A stretch of 64,000 nucleotides of DNA. It comes from Bradyrhizobium sp. KBS0727 (GTDB lineage: Bacteria > Pseudomonadota > Alphaproteobacteria > Rhizobiales > Xanthobacteraceae). A program made the translations under genes and the position numbers. The notes beneath the pieces are model-generated. The model saw only the letters and a list, made by a program, of their open reading frames with translations, was not told where the DNA came from and searched no databases. Below are positions 43,171 to 58,833 of the stretch, in pieces (within the stretch, counting starts at the first letter, position 1; the number at the start of each line of letters is the position of its first letter). The DNA lies in NCBI RefSeq assembly GCF_005937885.2, contig NZ_CP042176.1:4645501-4709500 (forward strand), given 5' to 3'.

Positions 43171-44382
43171 ATGGCAAAAATCAAGGTGACCAACCCCGTC
43201 GTCGAACTCGATGGCGACGAGATGACCCGGATCATCTGGCAGCACATCAAGGACAAATTGATTCTCCCGTTCCTCGATATCAACCTGATGTATTTCGACC
43301 TGGGGATGGAATACCGCGACAAGACCAATGACCAGGTCACGATCGATGCCGCCAATGCCATCAAGAAGGTCGGCGTCGGCGTCAAGTGCGCCACCATCAC
43401 CCCGGACGAGGCGCGGGTGAAGGAATTCGGGCTGAAGGAAATGTGGAAGTCGCCGAACGGCACCATCCGCAACATCCTCGGCGGCGTGATCTTCCGCGAA
43501 CCGATCATCTGCAAGAACGTGCCCCGCCTGGTTCCCGGCTGGACCAAGCCGATCATCATCGGCCGCCATGCCTATGGCGACCAGTACCGCGCCACCGACA
43601 TCAGGTTCCCGGGCAAGGGCACGCTGACGATGAAGTTCGTCGGCGAGGACGGCGCTGTGATTGAGCGCGAAGTGTTCAAGTCGCCCGGCAGCGGCGTCGC
43701 CATGAGCATGTACAACCTCGACGATTCGATCCGCGATTTCGCCCGCGCCTCGCTCACTTACGGCCTCAACCGCGGCTATCCGGTCTATCTGTCGACCAAG
43801 AACACCATCATGAAAGTCTATGATGGTCGCTTCAAGGACATCTTCGAGGAAGTCTACGAGAAGGAATTCAAGAAGGACTTCGAAGCCAAGCGCCTCACCT
43901 ATGAACACCGGTTGATCGACGACATGGTCGCGTCGGCGCTGAAATGGTCCGGCGGTTATGTCTGGGCCTGCAAAAACTACGACGGCGACGTGCAGTCCGA
44001 CACCGTGGCGCAGGGCTACGGCTCCCTCGGCCTGATGACCTCGGTGCTGATGACGCCGGACGGCAAGACCGTCGAAGCCGAAGCCGCGCACGGCACGGTG
44101 ACCCGCCACTACCGCGAGCACCAGAAGGGCAAGGAAACCTCGACCAACTCGATCGCCTCGATCTTCGCCTGGACGCAGGGCCTCGCCCATCGCGCCAAGC
44201 TCGACAACAACGAGGAACTGGCGAAGTTTGCCAAGACGCTGGAGAAGGTCTGCGTCGATACCGTCGAGGCCGGCTACATGACCAAGGACCTCGCGCTGCT
44301 GGTCGGTGCCGACCAGCGCTGGCTGTCCACCACGGGTTTCCTCGACAAGGTCGCGGAAAATCTGACCAAGGCGATGGCTTAA
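43171..44382 (+). CDS. icd: NADP-dependent isocitrate dehydrogenase
   Basis: 403 residues, the eukaryotic-like/IDH-II type used by alphaproteobacteria. Oxidatively decarboxylates isocitrate to 2-oxoglutarate in the TCA cycle. Diagnostic: VELDGDEMTRIIW at the N-terminus, SPNGTIRNILGG with the substrate Ser, and EAAHGTVTRHYREH for NADP binding. No start ambiguity. Confidence 0.96.
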   Translation: MAKIKVTNPVVELDGDEMTRIIWQHIKDKLILPFLDINLMYFDLGMEYRDKTNDQVTIDAANAIKKVGVGVKCATITPDEARVKEFGLKEMWKSPNGTIRNILGGVIFREPIICKNVPRLVPGWTKPIIIGRHAYGDQYRATDIRFPGKGTLTMKFVGEDGAVIEREVFKSPGSGVAMSMYNLDDSIRDFARASLTYGLNRGYPVYLSTKNTIMKVYDGRFKDIFEEVYEKEFKKDFEAKRLTYEHRLIDDMVASALKWSGGYVWACKNYDGDVQSDTVAQGYGSLGLMTSVLMTPDGKTVEAEAAHGTVTRHYREHQKGKETSTNSIASIFAWTQGLAHRAKLDNNEELAKFAKTLEKVCVDTVEAGYMTKDLALLVGADQRWLSTTGFLDKVAENLTKAMA

Positions 44383-44417
44383 ACGACCGGTGACGGGGTT
44401 ACCGGTTCTTGAGGGTT

Positions 44418-44454
44418 AACTCAGGAAAGTTCTTGGGGCTCAACTCAGGAAAGT
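44418..44454. promoter_or_regulatory. Direct repeat ahead of the DUF3455 gene
   Basis: AACTCAGGAAAGT occurs at 44418-44430 and again at 44442-44454, 24 bp apart. The second copy contains the AGGAAAG ribosome site. It could be an operator or simply a short duplication of the translation start region. Confidence 0.45.
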
Positions 44455-44460
44455 GTGACC

Positions 44461-44970
44461 ATGTTGCTGTTTAAGCGCGCCGCGCTCGCGGTTCTGTTGC
44501 TGTCAGGCTCGCTCGTGAGCGCAGCCGCCGCCGAGACACCTCTTCCCGACGCCATCGCGGCGCCGGGAGAGGCCACCATACTCACCCTGCATGCCGAAGG
44601 CGCGCAGGTCTACGACTGCAAGCCCGGTAGCGACGGCAAGCCGGCCTGGGCCTTCCGCGAACCGATCGCGACCTTGATGGCTGAAGGCAAGACCGTCGGC
44701 CGGCACTATGCCGGGCCGAACTGGGAATACAGCGACGGCAGCGCCGTGGCCGGCAAGGCTGCCGGCAACGCTCCGGGCGCGACACCGAACGATATTCCCT
44801 GGCTGAAGCTCACGGTGGTTTCCCAGCGCGGCAACGGCGTCCTCTCGGGCGTCACCACCGTGCAGCGGATCAACACGCAGGGCGGCAAGCTCGAAGGCAC
44901 CTGCGACAAGCTGGGGGCCACGCACAGCGCACCCTACTCCGCCGATTACGTATTCCTGCGCAAGGGCTGA
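44461..44970 (+). CDS. DUF3455 family secreted protein
   Basis: 169 residues from MLLFKRAALAVLLLSGSLVS, a signal peptide. The DUF3455 pattern is recognisable: HAEGAQVYDCKPGSDGKPAW, GRHYAGPNWEYSDGS and ADYVFLRKG at the C-terminus. Function of the family is unknown. A GTG two codons earlier is also usable, but the ATG is better spaced to AGGAAAG. Confidence 0.85.
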   Translation: MLLFKRAALAVLLLSGSLVSAAAAETPLPDAIAAPGEATILTLHAEGAQVYDCKPGSDGKPAWAFREPIATLMAEGKTVGRHYAGPNWEYSDGSAVAGKAAGNAPGATPNDIPWLKLTVVSQRGNGVLSGVTTVQRINTQGGKLEGTCDKLGATHSAPYSADYVFLRKG

Positions 44971-44980
44971 GCACCGGACG

Positions 44981-45709
44981 ATGCATGAGCGAGCCGCACT
45001 GGCGGACATTCGCGCGATCACCTTCGATATTCAGGGCACCTGCGTCGATTTTTATCAACCGCTGATGCGGCTCGGACAGGCCGTCAATCTCGCCAAGAAC
45101 ATCAATCTCGATTGGTCGCGCCTGTCGGGAGCATGGCGCGAGCTTTACCGCTCGGAAATGGACGGCGTGATCGCGGGGACCAGACCCTGGATCAGGGTCG
45201 ATCAGATCTATCGCCAGGCATTCGACGTTCTGCTCGATCGCGAGCAGGTTAGCGCGCGTTTCACGGCCGGCGAGCGTGACAGCTTCTGCGAGGTCTGGTC
45301 GCGGCTCGACCCGTGGTCGGACAGCGTCGACGGGCTAGAGCGCCTGCGCCGCCGGTTCACGACGGCGACCTTGTCGAACGCCGGTATGGCCGCGGTCATC
45401 TCGGTCTGCAAACACGCCGGTTTGCCTTTTGATGCGGTGCTGACGGCCGAACTGTGCAGAAGCTACAAGCCTTCACCTGCAGTCTACCAGCTCGCGGTCG
45501 ATTATCTCGGATTTGAACCCGGCCAAATTCTCATGGTCGCCTGCCACAAATACGACCTCGCGGCCGCCAAAGCGTTCGGAATGCGAACCGCGTTCGTGGC
45601 AAGACCTCTGGAGTTTGGGCCGCAATCCAGCCCCGATGTCGCGGCCGAACCCTGGTTCGACCTGCATGTGCAGAGTCTGCAGGAATTGGCAGCTGCTCTT
45701 GGAACCTGA
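44981..45709 (+). CDS. Haloacid dehalogenase type II (L-2-haloacid dehalogenase-like)
   Basis: 242 residues. HAD motifs: nucleophile Asp16 in ITFDIQGT (usual FDxxGT), TATLSNAG (motif II), KPSPAVYQLA (motif III lysine) and the final acidic region ACHKYDLAAAKAFG. Cap-domain helices fill residues 25-95. It may remove halide from 2-haloacids, but HAD substrates are not readable from sequence. Begins 11 bp after the DUF3455 stop, possibly co-transcribed. Confidence 0.83.
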   Translation: MHERAALADIRAITFDIQGTCVDFYQPLMRLGQAVNLAKNINLDWSRLSGAWRELYRSEMDGVIAGTRPWIRVDQIYRQAFDVLLDREQVSARFTAGERDSFCEVWSRLDPWSDSVDGLERLRRRFTTATLSNAGMAAVISVCKHAGLPFDAVLTAELCRSYKPSPAVYQLAVDYLGFEPGQILMVACHKYDLAAAKAFGMRTAFVARPLEFGPQSSPDVAAEPWFDLHVQSLQELAAALGT

Positions 45710-45753
45710 GCTCGCCCGTCTGCGCCGTCCCGGCGATCGATTCCTGAACCGAT

Positions 45754-46983
45754 CTACTTCTGCTCCGCATTGGCGATTTCGCCGGCGGCGATGTCGCCCT
45801 TCAGTACGCCGGCGGTATCGGCGAGGCGCGCTTCGGCGGTTTCCTTGACATGCGCGGCGAGCGCCGGCACCCGCGCGATCAGCGCGTGAAAATCGTCCGC
45901 ATCCAGCGCCAGCAGCCTGGTCTTGCGCGTCGCCGTCACCGTGCCGCTGCGGTTGGTCCGGTGCAACAGCGCGATCTCCCCGAAGAAGGTGCCGTCCGAC
46001 AATTGCACCCGCTGGCTCGGCAGCTCGATCTCGACCTCGCCCGCGGTGATGAAATACATCGATGAGGCCGGATCGCCGCGCCGCACCAGGATCTCGCCGG
46101 ACTCGATGGTCTGCGCGCGCAGCAGCCGCATGATGTCGGCGATCTCGGAAGCGCCGAGATGCGAGAACAGCGGCACCCGCGCCAGCATGCCCCACGTGAC
46201 GACGAAATCACGCCGCCGGACTTCCTCGGCAAACGCCGTCGAGATGATCGCCACCGGCAGCGCGATCATCGCAAAGCCGACGACGATGGTGAACACCGAC
46301 ACGAACTTGCCGAGCGGCGTCACCGGCACCACATCGCCATAGCCGACCGTGCCGAGGGTCACGATCGCCCACCACATCGCTTGCGGAATGGTGCCGAACT
46401 TGTCGGGCTGCACATTGTGCTCGATCGCGTAAAGCAGCGAGGCGAACAGCAGCACCGCGCCGGTCAGGATCACCACGCAGCCGAACAGCGTGCGCCGCTC
46501 GGCGTGCAGCGCCGCCAACAGCGAGCGCAGCGCCGGCGAATAGCGGATCAGCTTGAGGAACGGCAGCATACCGAACAGCACCAGCACCCAGCGGTCGCCG
46601 ATAGCCAGCGCAATCGCCGCCGGCAGGAACGACAAGAGATCGATGATTCCCAGCGCCGACAGCGCATAGTCGATGCGCGCCTGCATCGGCGTCATATCGC
46701 GCAGGGAATGTCCGACCACGGTCCAGAGCCGCGCCAGATATTCCAGCGCGAACGCCACCACCGCGCCGACCTCGATCACGGTGAACAACAGGCCGAACCT
46801 GGCGTCCAGTTCCGGCACCGAGGCCAGGATCATCGCCAGCACGTCGATGACGATGACGGCAACGATCAGCCGGACGAAGCGCGAGCCTACCGAATGCGGC
46901 AGATGATCGTGTTCGAGCAACTCGTAGAGGCGGTCCCGCAAATCCGGGTCGCTGATCGCGCGTCTACCCGGAGCCGTTCCCAC
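45754..46983 (-). CDS. Cyclic-nucleotide-regulated potassium channel
   Basis: 409 residues. Six transmembrane helices in a Kv-type layout; the pore has TVGYGD at 212-217. The S4-like helix carries few Arg, as in MloK1. A cyclic nucleotide-binding domain fills residues about 275-390, with the phosphate-binding cassette FFGEIALLHRTNRSGTVTA. Most likely gated by cAMP. It ends 44 bp from the convergent dehalogenase gene. Confidence 0.88.
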   Translation of the reverse strand: MGTAPGRRAISDPDLRDRLYELLEHDHLPHSVGSRFVRLIVAVIVIDVLAMILASVPELDARFGLLFTVIEVGAVVAFALEYLARLWTVVGHSLRDMTPMQARIDYALSALGIIDLLSFLPAAIALAIGDRWVLVLFGMLPFLKLIRYSPALRSLLAALHAERRTLFGCVVILTGAVLLFASLLYAIEHNVQPDKFGTIPQAMWWAIVTLGTVGYGDVVPVTPLGKFVSVFTIVVGFAMIALPVAIISTAFAEEVRRRDFVVTWGMLARVPLFSHLGASEIADIMRLLRAQTIESGEILVRRGDPASSMYFITAGEVEIELPSQRVQLSDGTFFGEIALLHRTNRSGTVTATRKTRLLALDADDFHALIARVPALAAHVKETAEARLADTAGVLKGDIAAGEIANAEQK

Positions 46984-47001
46984 TGTTTGCTGTGTCCTTG
47001 C

Positions 47002-49695
<2,694 letters not shown>

Positions 49696-50021
49696 GTTCA
49701 TCCAATCGGAAAATGGCCCGGTTCAGGCCCCAAATAGCCCGTTCCAGCGCATGATCCGCCAAAGTGTGATGCGGTTTGGCGAGAAGATCATGCGCAAATC
49801 AACGAGTTAGAGCGCGGCCGGACGCAAAACCGGTTGCCACTTTTGCTGGCCACGCTCCTCAAAACGCTTTTAGACAAGGCCAATCGCGGTGTCCAGAAAC
49901 TGTGCAGGCGGATCATAGGCTTGCCGCAGCACACAAGACGGGTGGCAAGACTCGGTTGATTAATGCTGCGCCGCGTTGACAGACTTGGCATGGCCGTGTT
50001 TCCCTCCTATCTGTTGAAGAC

Positions 50022-50191
50022 GTCACGTCGGGAGAGATCGGCTTAAGCGCCGGCGCCGAAGGAGCAACCGCCCCGGAAACTCTCAGGCAAACGAACCGCG
50101 TGACTGACTAGCATCTGGAAAGAGACGCCGAAGGGTTTTGGCCCCGACGCGTCCGCCGACGGGATAATACTCTCAGGCACAGCGACAGATG
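50022..50191 (+). ncRNA. Tandem glycine riboswitch upstream of gcvT
   Basis: Two glycine aptamers. Aptamer 1 spans 50022-50104, with P1 made by GTCACG (50022-50027) and CGTGAC (50099-50104) around GGGAGAGAT and CTCTCAGGCAAA. Aptamer 2 spans 50112-50191 with CATCTG/CAGATG ends around AAGAGACGCCGAAGGG and CTCTCAGGCAC. GGGGACTGGTCCCC at 50212-50225 is a hairpin next to the gcvT start and may be the expression switch. In this class glycine binding turns the gcv genes on. Confidence 0.93.
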
Positions 50192-50247
50192 GGGCTTTCT
50201 TTCGGGTTTTTGGGGACTGGTCCCCGCGACCCCTTGAGGGCCTCTGG

Positions 50248-51393
50248 ATGCTGGCACGCGACGAATCTCCCCTGAAACGTACCCCCCTGCACGCGCTCCA
50301 TGTGGCGCGCGGCGGCAAGCTGGTTCCATTCGCCGGCTATGAAATGCCGGTGCAATACCCGGCCGGCGTGCTCAGGGAACACCTGCATACCCGCTCCAGC
50401 GCAGGCCTGTTCGACGTCTCGCATATGGGCCAGCTCGCTTTGCGCCCGAAGTCCGGCAAGGTTTTGGACGCCGCCCTGGCGCTGGAACGGCTGGTGCCGC
50501 AGGACATCGTCGCAGTAGCGCCGGGACGGCAGCGCTACGCCCAGTTCACCAATGGCGATGGCGGCATTCTCGACGACCTGATGGTGGCCAATTTCGGCGA
50601 CCATCTGTTCCTGGTGGTCAACGCGGCCTGCAAGGCCGAGGACGAGGCGCATCTGCGCGCGCATCTGTCGGATGCCTGCATGATTGATTCGCTTTCAGAC
50701 CGCGCGCTGGTCGCGCTGCAGGGCCCCAAGGCCGAATCGGCGCTGGCGAAACTTTGTGCAGACGTGACCTCGATGCGCTTCATGGATGCCGGTTCGCGAA
50801 AAGTCGCCGGTATCGACGCCTTCGTCTCGCGCTCCGGCTATACCGGCGAGGACGGGTTCGAGATTTCGGTGCCGGCCGATCAGGCCGAGGCACTGGTGAC
50901 GGCGCTGCTGGAGAACGCCGACGTGCTGCCGATCGGGCTTGGCGCGCGCGATAGCCTGCGGCTGGAAACAGGCCTTTGCCTCTACGGCCATGACATCGAC
51001 ACCACAACGACGCCGGTCGAGGGCGCGCTGGAATGGTCGGTCCAGAAGAGCCGCCGCAACGGCGGCGCCCGCGCGGGCGGCTTTCCCGGCGCGCAACAGA
51101 TTCTCTCGCAGTTCGAAAAAGGCGCAGCGCGCCGCCGCGTCGGATTGCGGCCCGAGGGCCGCGCGCCGGTGCGCGAAGGCGCGCTGCTGTTTGCGGATGC
51201 GGTTTCAACCGAGCCAGTCGGCAAGGTCACCTCGGGCGGATTTGGTCCGAGCCTCAATGCGCCGGTCGCGATGGGTTATCTGCCGACATCGCTCGCCGCC
51301 AACGGCACACAGGTTTTCGCCGAAGTGCGCGGACAACGCCTGCCGCTACAGGTCGCGCCGATGCCCTTCGTTCCCAACACGTATAAACGCTGA
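50248..51393 (+). CDS. gcvT: Glycine cleavage system T protein (aminomethyltransferase)
   Basis: 381 residues. Transfers the methylene group of the glycine-derived aminomethyl arm to tetrahydrofolate. PFAGYEMPVQYPAGVLREH, RSSAGLFDVSHMGQL, GFEISVPADQAEAL and LRLETGLCLYGHDI are conserved family blocks. The ATG at 50248 follows the riboswitch by 56 bp. Heads gcvT-gcvH-gcvP. Confidence 0.96.
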   Translation: MLARDESPLKRTPLHALHVARGGKLVPFAGYEMPVQYPAGVLREHLHTRSSAGLFDVSHMGQLALRPKSGKVLDAALALERLVPQDIVAVAPGRQRYAQFTNGDGGILDDLMVANFGDHLFLVVNAACKAEDEAHLRAHLSDACMIDSLSDRALVALQGPKAESALAKLCADVTSMRFMDAGSRKVAGIDAFVSRSGYTGEDGFEISVPADQAEALVTALLENADVLPIGLGARDSLRLETGLCLYGHDIDTTTTPVEGALEWSVQKSRRNGGARAGGFPGAQQILSQFEKGAARRRVGLRPEGRAPVREGALLFADAVSTEPVGKVTSGGFGPSLNAPVAMGYLPTSLAANGTQVFAEVRGQRLPLQVAPMPFVPNTYKR

Positions 51394-51408
51394 ACCAGAG
51401 GAAGTTTC

Positions 51409-51774
51409 ATGACGACGCTGTTCACCTCCGACCACGAATGGCTCCGCATCGAGGGCGATGTCGCCACCATCGGGGTCACCGACTACGCACAATCGCAGCT
51501 CGGCGACGTCGTGTTCGTCGAACTCCCCAAGGTCGGCCGTACCCTGAAAAAGGCGGAGGCCGCCGCCGTCGTCGAATCCGTCAAGGCGGCGTCCGACGTC
51601 TACGCGCCGATCTCTGGCGAAGTGCTCGAGGTCAACGAGGCGCTCGCCGCCGAGCCCGCGCTGGTCAATTCCGACGCCGGCGGCAAGGCCTGGTTCTTCA
51701 AGTTGAAGATCGCAGACAAGAGCGAACTTGGCGGCCTGATGGACGAAGCCGCCTACGCCAAGCACACGGCCTGA
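51409..51774 (+). CDS. gcvH: Glycine cleavage system H protein
   Basis: 121 residues. The lipoyl carrier that shuttles the aminomethyl group between P, T and L proteins. The lipoylated lysine lies in VVESVKAASDVYAP. VFTSDHEWLRIEG-like N-terminus (LFTSDHEWLRI) is typical. 15 bp after gcvT with a GAGGAAG site. Confidence 0.96.
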   Translation: MTTLFTSDHEWLRIEGDVATIGVTDYAQSQLGDVVFVELPKVGRTLKKAEAAAVVESVKAASDVYAPISGEVLEVNEALAAEPALVNSDAGGKAWFFKLKIADKSELGGLMDEAAYAKHTA

Positions 51775-51796
51775 GATGATGAACGCGCGTATTCCC

Positions 51797-51896
51797 GTCA
51801 TGCCCCGCGAAGGCGGGGCATCCAGTAACCGCCGGCAGTGGCGATTGAATGGCGCTGTCCCGGCGTACTGGATCGTCCGCCTTCGCGGACGATGAC
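51797..51896. repeat. 100-bp palindromic repeat between gcvH and gcvP
   Basis: Arms GTCATGCCCCGCGAAGGCGG...CATCCAGTA and TACTGGAT...CCGCCTTCGCGGACGATGAC are inverted and about 31 bp long. It separates gcvH and gcvP, so the operon transcript would contain it as a long hairpin. A third type of dispersed palindrome in this window. Confidence 0.82.
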
Positions 51897-51924
51897 ATCG
51901 AACTTGAACACAACGAGGCATCCC

Positions 51925-54801
<2,877 letters not shown>

Positions 54802-54848
54802 CAAACGCTCCGATTCGCAGACGCACGCAACGCATCTGCGGGCCCGCG

Positions 54849-55810
54849 CTACGGCCCGACCAGCGTCGGATTCCAGCGCCACATCCGGTCGCTGGTCAGG
54901 TGCGTGCCGCCCCACCAGCGGTCGATCGGATTGTGGCGGCTGAAGTCTGCCTCGTGGCGAAGAACCGCTCGGCCGAAGTCGGTGATCGACAGCTGGCAAC
55001 GCTGATAGGCCGATACACGATCGCGGAGATTTTCCCTGCTGAGTGACCGGGTCTCATCGAGTCCCGCCAGCGCCGGTACCGGTCCATGTGCAAGACCATC
55101 AAGAAGGTAGCCAAGCTCATATTCACTGAACACCCGCGTGCGGCGCAGCCCCCGATGATAGAACAATGCACTCTGGCGTCTGTATCCCGCTCCAACCAGT
55201 TCTAGCAACCGCAGCTCCGTAGCTCCAAGTCCTGTGGGGCCGGGAAGTTCCTTCAGCAGATCGGCCAGAGCCGGTCGCAACAGCGGCAAAAGCGCTCAAA
55301 TCTCCTTTCAGCACATCAAAACAGGCTTCCGGCGTTGCCGATCGATAGGCCTGCCAGCCCAGCGAGGCTGTCTCGAATACAGCCGTTGTGACGGGGATGG
55401 CCGGGATATTTCCCTTGGCAAGAAAAGCGTCCTCCGCGCCGCTAAAATCGATATCAAGCAAACGTATCTTCAACTTGGATCAATATCGGGATCCGACGAA
55501 AAGAAATCGAGCAACCAGATCAATTGCAGCTGATCAGAAGGGGTCGGATCGAACCATAATTCAACCTCATCGTAGAGTTTGCAGAATTCAATCAGGCCGA
55601 GAGCCCTGCCGCCGCGACCACGCCGTAAGATATAGTCGGACCAGTGATCACCCTGGCCTTGGTCAGAACGCGCAGCAAGAAAGGAAGCCAAATTTTGCGG
55701 CGTGGGCAATTCGCCCCACGCGAATTTGAAGTTGAAGAAAACCGTGACATCGGCACGGTCTGTTTTCTCAAGACAAACCCGTGCAAACCGGTCAGGATCA
55801 GACGCTTCAT
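54849..55810 (-). pseudogene. DUF1835-type hypothetical protein, multiple frameshifts
   Basis: The minus strand has the parts of one gene scattered over three frames. It begins MKRLILTG at 55810, continues as TDRADVTVFFNFKFAWGELP...YDEVELWFDPTPSDQLQLIW in another frame until a stop at 55470, then KIRLLDIDFSGAEDAFLAKG, then from about 55290 LLRPALADLLKELPGPTGLG to the final NPIDRWWGGTHLTSDRMWRW. Joined, they match a family of about 330 residues of the DUF1835 kind. At least three frameshifts are needed, so the gene is dead unless the assembly has errors. Confidence 0.75.
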
Positions 55811-55923
55811 AGCTTCGCTCGCTACACACCAACAAAAACGGGCACTGAGAACGTCGGCAACTCAACGTCCGCAGCACCCGTCATGTCGAAACTCAGGTTA
55901 CACGAACCAGGTCTCGGAAAGCC

Positions 55924-57015
<1,092 letters not shown>

Positions 57016-57117
57016 AGGTGGTGCTCCTTATGGCGGGGATTCGCTAGCGGGACAAACGGGCGACAAAATCTTTGGGAATCGACGGCTGATGGGAACCGTG
57101 TACCACGTTTGTTCTAT

Positions 57118-57132
57118 GTTCGCAATATGTTC
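57118..57132 (-). promoter_or_regulatory. SOS (LexA) box of recA
   Basis: GTTC-GCAATAT-GTTC, that is GAAC-N7-GAAC on the recA strand, the alphaproteobacterial LexA site, 103 bp upstream of the ATG. A further GTTC at 57111-57114 lies 3 bp away, giving a partly overlapping half-site. Confidence 0.85.
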
Positions 57133-57223
57133 TTTTGAAAGTGCTGGGTGCTGGCCCCTTTCCGTCCCGCCAGATGGTTAGTGGTCCCTTTACAATTTTA
57201 GGAGTGGTCCCTTTGAGAACCCC

Positions 57224-57709
57224 TCAGCGTTCACGCTCCCAAGTGAGGGTGCCCACCACCTTCTTGCCGGGATAGACCGCGCTGGCCTGTTCGGCGGTTC
57301 GAATGGAGAGTTTATCTCCCTCCAGCTTGAAGAACCGGACTTGGGCCGTGCCGGTCAAAATCTCGTTCCACGATAGATCGACGTTGGTCGTAAGCTTGTC
57401 TCCATCGATTGTGAATTTGCCGGTGTAGACCATTAGCGATTTGAGGAGCGCGGCCGATTCCGCATCGTTCGTTGCAGGCTTGCGATCTGGTCTGGCGATC
57501 ATGAACGCCGAGAATCCGTCAGGTGTGAAGACTGCCCTGCCTTTCGGATTGGGGCCGAATGGCTGAGCGGCTTCTCCATCGATAACTTGAATCGTCCATG
57601 AGGTTAGCTTCCAGCTACCCGATATCTGTTTCGCGACATCCTGCGCCAGAGCCAATCCAGGTTGGAAATAACAACAAGCAGCAACAGCGAGGGCAATGAG
57701 GCGAACCAT
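57224..57709 (-). CDS. Secreted lipocalin-like domain protein
   Basis: 161 residues with a signal peptide (MVRLIALAVAACCYFQPGLALA). The mature part looks like the bacterial lipocalin-like domain: ISGSWKLTSWTIQVIDG, GRAVFTPDGFSAFMI and YTGKFTIDGDKLTTNVDLSW. Ligand unknown. The start is fixed by AAGGGAGGAAAAT. Separate transcript from recA. Confidence 0.8.
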   Translation of the reverse strand: MVRLIALAVAACCYFQPGLALAQDVAKQISGSWKLTSWTIQVIDGEAAQPFGPNPKGRAVFTPDGFSAFMIARPDRKPATNDAESAALLKSLMVYTGKFTIDGDKLTTNVDLSWNEILTGTAQVRFFKLEGDKLSIRTAEQASAVYPGKKVVGTLTWERER

Positions 57710-58294
57710 ATTTTCCTCCCTTGGATCAAATTCCATGCACTAGCTTAGTCTTGCCGAGCCCGCCTCAGTTGGCGGCCTCTTTCCATTTTGGACAAATCAG
57801 AGACGCCGGAGGAATGGTGGCTTCGGGGGCGGCGTCTCAGTGGGTGACGAAGCTTCCGGATTCGGTAACGAAAGTGAAAACTGAATGACTTGCCGCCCAT
57901 AATGACGAGCCACCTTGTCTCGAAGGTCCCTCATATCGCGAGGCCCTTCCCGGCCAACATTAAATCACTGGCCTGATTTAAATCTGCGAGTAGCGGTCAT
58001 TGAACCTCGGCACGCCTCGTGAAGACAGATAGCTACCGGGGGATTGCATTGTCCGGACTTAGAACAGCGTCACCAAGCATTATTCGGCTTGGGGACGCTG
58101 TTTGCTTTAGTGGCCTAGTTTGATCCAGCGAGTGGCCTATTTCGGCCAGTACCAAGGGTACGTTCCGTATTTGCCCCCAAGTGTCCAAAGTAGATTTATG
58201 GAGTGTCCTAAATCCCGGCGTCTTGGGTTCCTTGTCGCAGGTTCCCACCTGACCTAACCTTGGGCGTTTCAGCATCCCAGGGAGGGTCATAGAA
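57710..58294. other. Gene-free region with short repeats
   Basis: No supported gene. It holds an incomplete copy of the GAGGCCGCC/GGCGGCCTC hairpin (57756-57779) and paired short repeats: GTGGCCTA at 58110 and 58132, and GTGTCC-type words at 58181 and 58203, each pair 22 bp apart. Similar GTGGCCT pairs, 21 bp apart, recur at 58697 and 58718. Multiple short terminal repeats like these are seen at IS21-type element ends, so this may be a decayed insertion site. Confidence 0.4.
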
Positions 58295-58555
58295 GTGCGA
58301 TTTTCCATGTTTTTGTTGATTGGCATCGTCGGCCTGGCTTCTATCGAAACCGCCTCGGCTCGCTCCTGCTCCGAACAAGGAGCATTGTGTGTGGGTTGGG
58401 CGAAAGCGAACCTTCCAGACGCGGCAAGGCAAGGCTCCGCCATAGCGATATGCCGTGAAGAAATTCCCAAATGCAAAGCGCGTTGCAAGGCCGGCAACAA
58501 GTACTTCGTCGGGATCGGCGGCTCTAACCAATATCCAATTGATACCTGCAATTAG
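58295..58555 (+). CDS. Small secreted cysteine-rich protein
   Basis: 86 residues from a GTG start with GGAGGG 9 nt upstream. A signal peptide ends near TASA, then a mature part with six Cys (CSEQGALC...AICREEIPKC, KARCKAG, DTCN) that could form three disulfides. Similar to small secreted hypothetical proteins of rhizobia. A terminator hairpin follows the stop. Confidence 0.65.
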   Translation: MRFSMFLLIGIVGLASIETASARSCSEQGALCVGWAKANLPDAARQGSAIAICREEIPKCKARCKAGNKYFVGIGGSNQYPIDTCN

Positions 58556-58565
58556 AGCGAACTCA

Positions 58566-58593
58566 GAGGCCGCCTCAGTTGGCGGCCTCTTTC
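58566..58593 (+). terminator. Hairpin terminator of the Cys-rich gene
   Basis: GAGGCCGCC-TCAGTT-GGCGGCCTC followed by TTTC, 11 bp after the stop. A partly mutated copy is at 57756 and a half copy at 59045. Confidence 0.72.
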
Positions 58594-58833
58594 GTCTCCG
58601 CCGCCGGAGGTGGAACCAGGAAGGCGAACGCTTTTTGGCAGCCATTTCCAGCACGCGACCGAGTTGGATACGGGTACCGACCTGTTTCCGACCTCAGTGG
58701 CCTCTTTGATTTCGGCAGTGGCCTAATTTGGAACTATGCCCCGTAGGGAACTGACTCCCGGGCGGAGACATATTAAGATCGGAAAGTACTCAAGCCCTGC
58801 GGTTAGGACCCGCAAAATAACGGAGGTTGCGTC

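Noticed and set aside
49740..49860. Another copy of the 50-bp repeat near alaS
   Set aside because: It shares only short GATCATGCGC/AAAACCGGTT words, probably a different repeat family; similarity was too weak to list.
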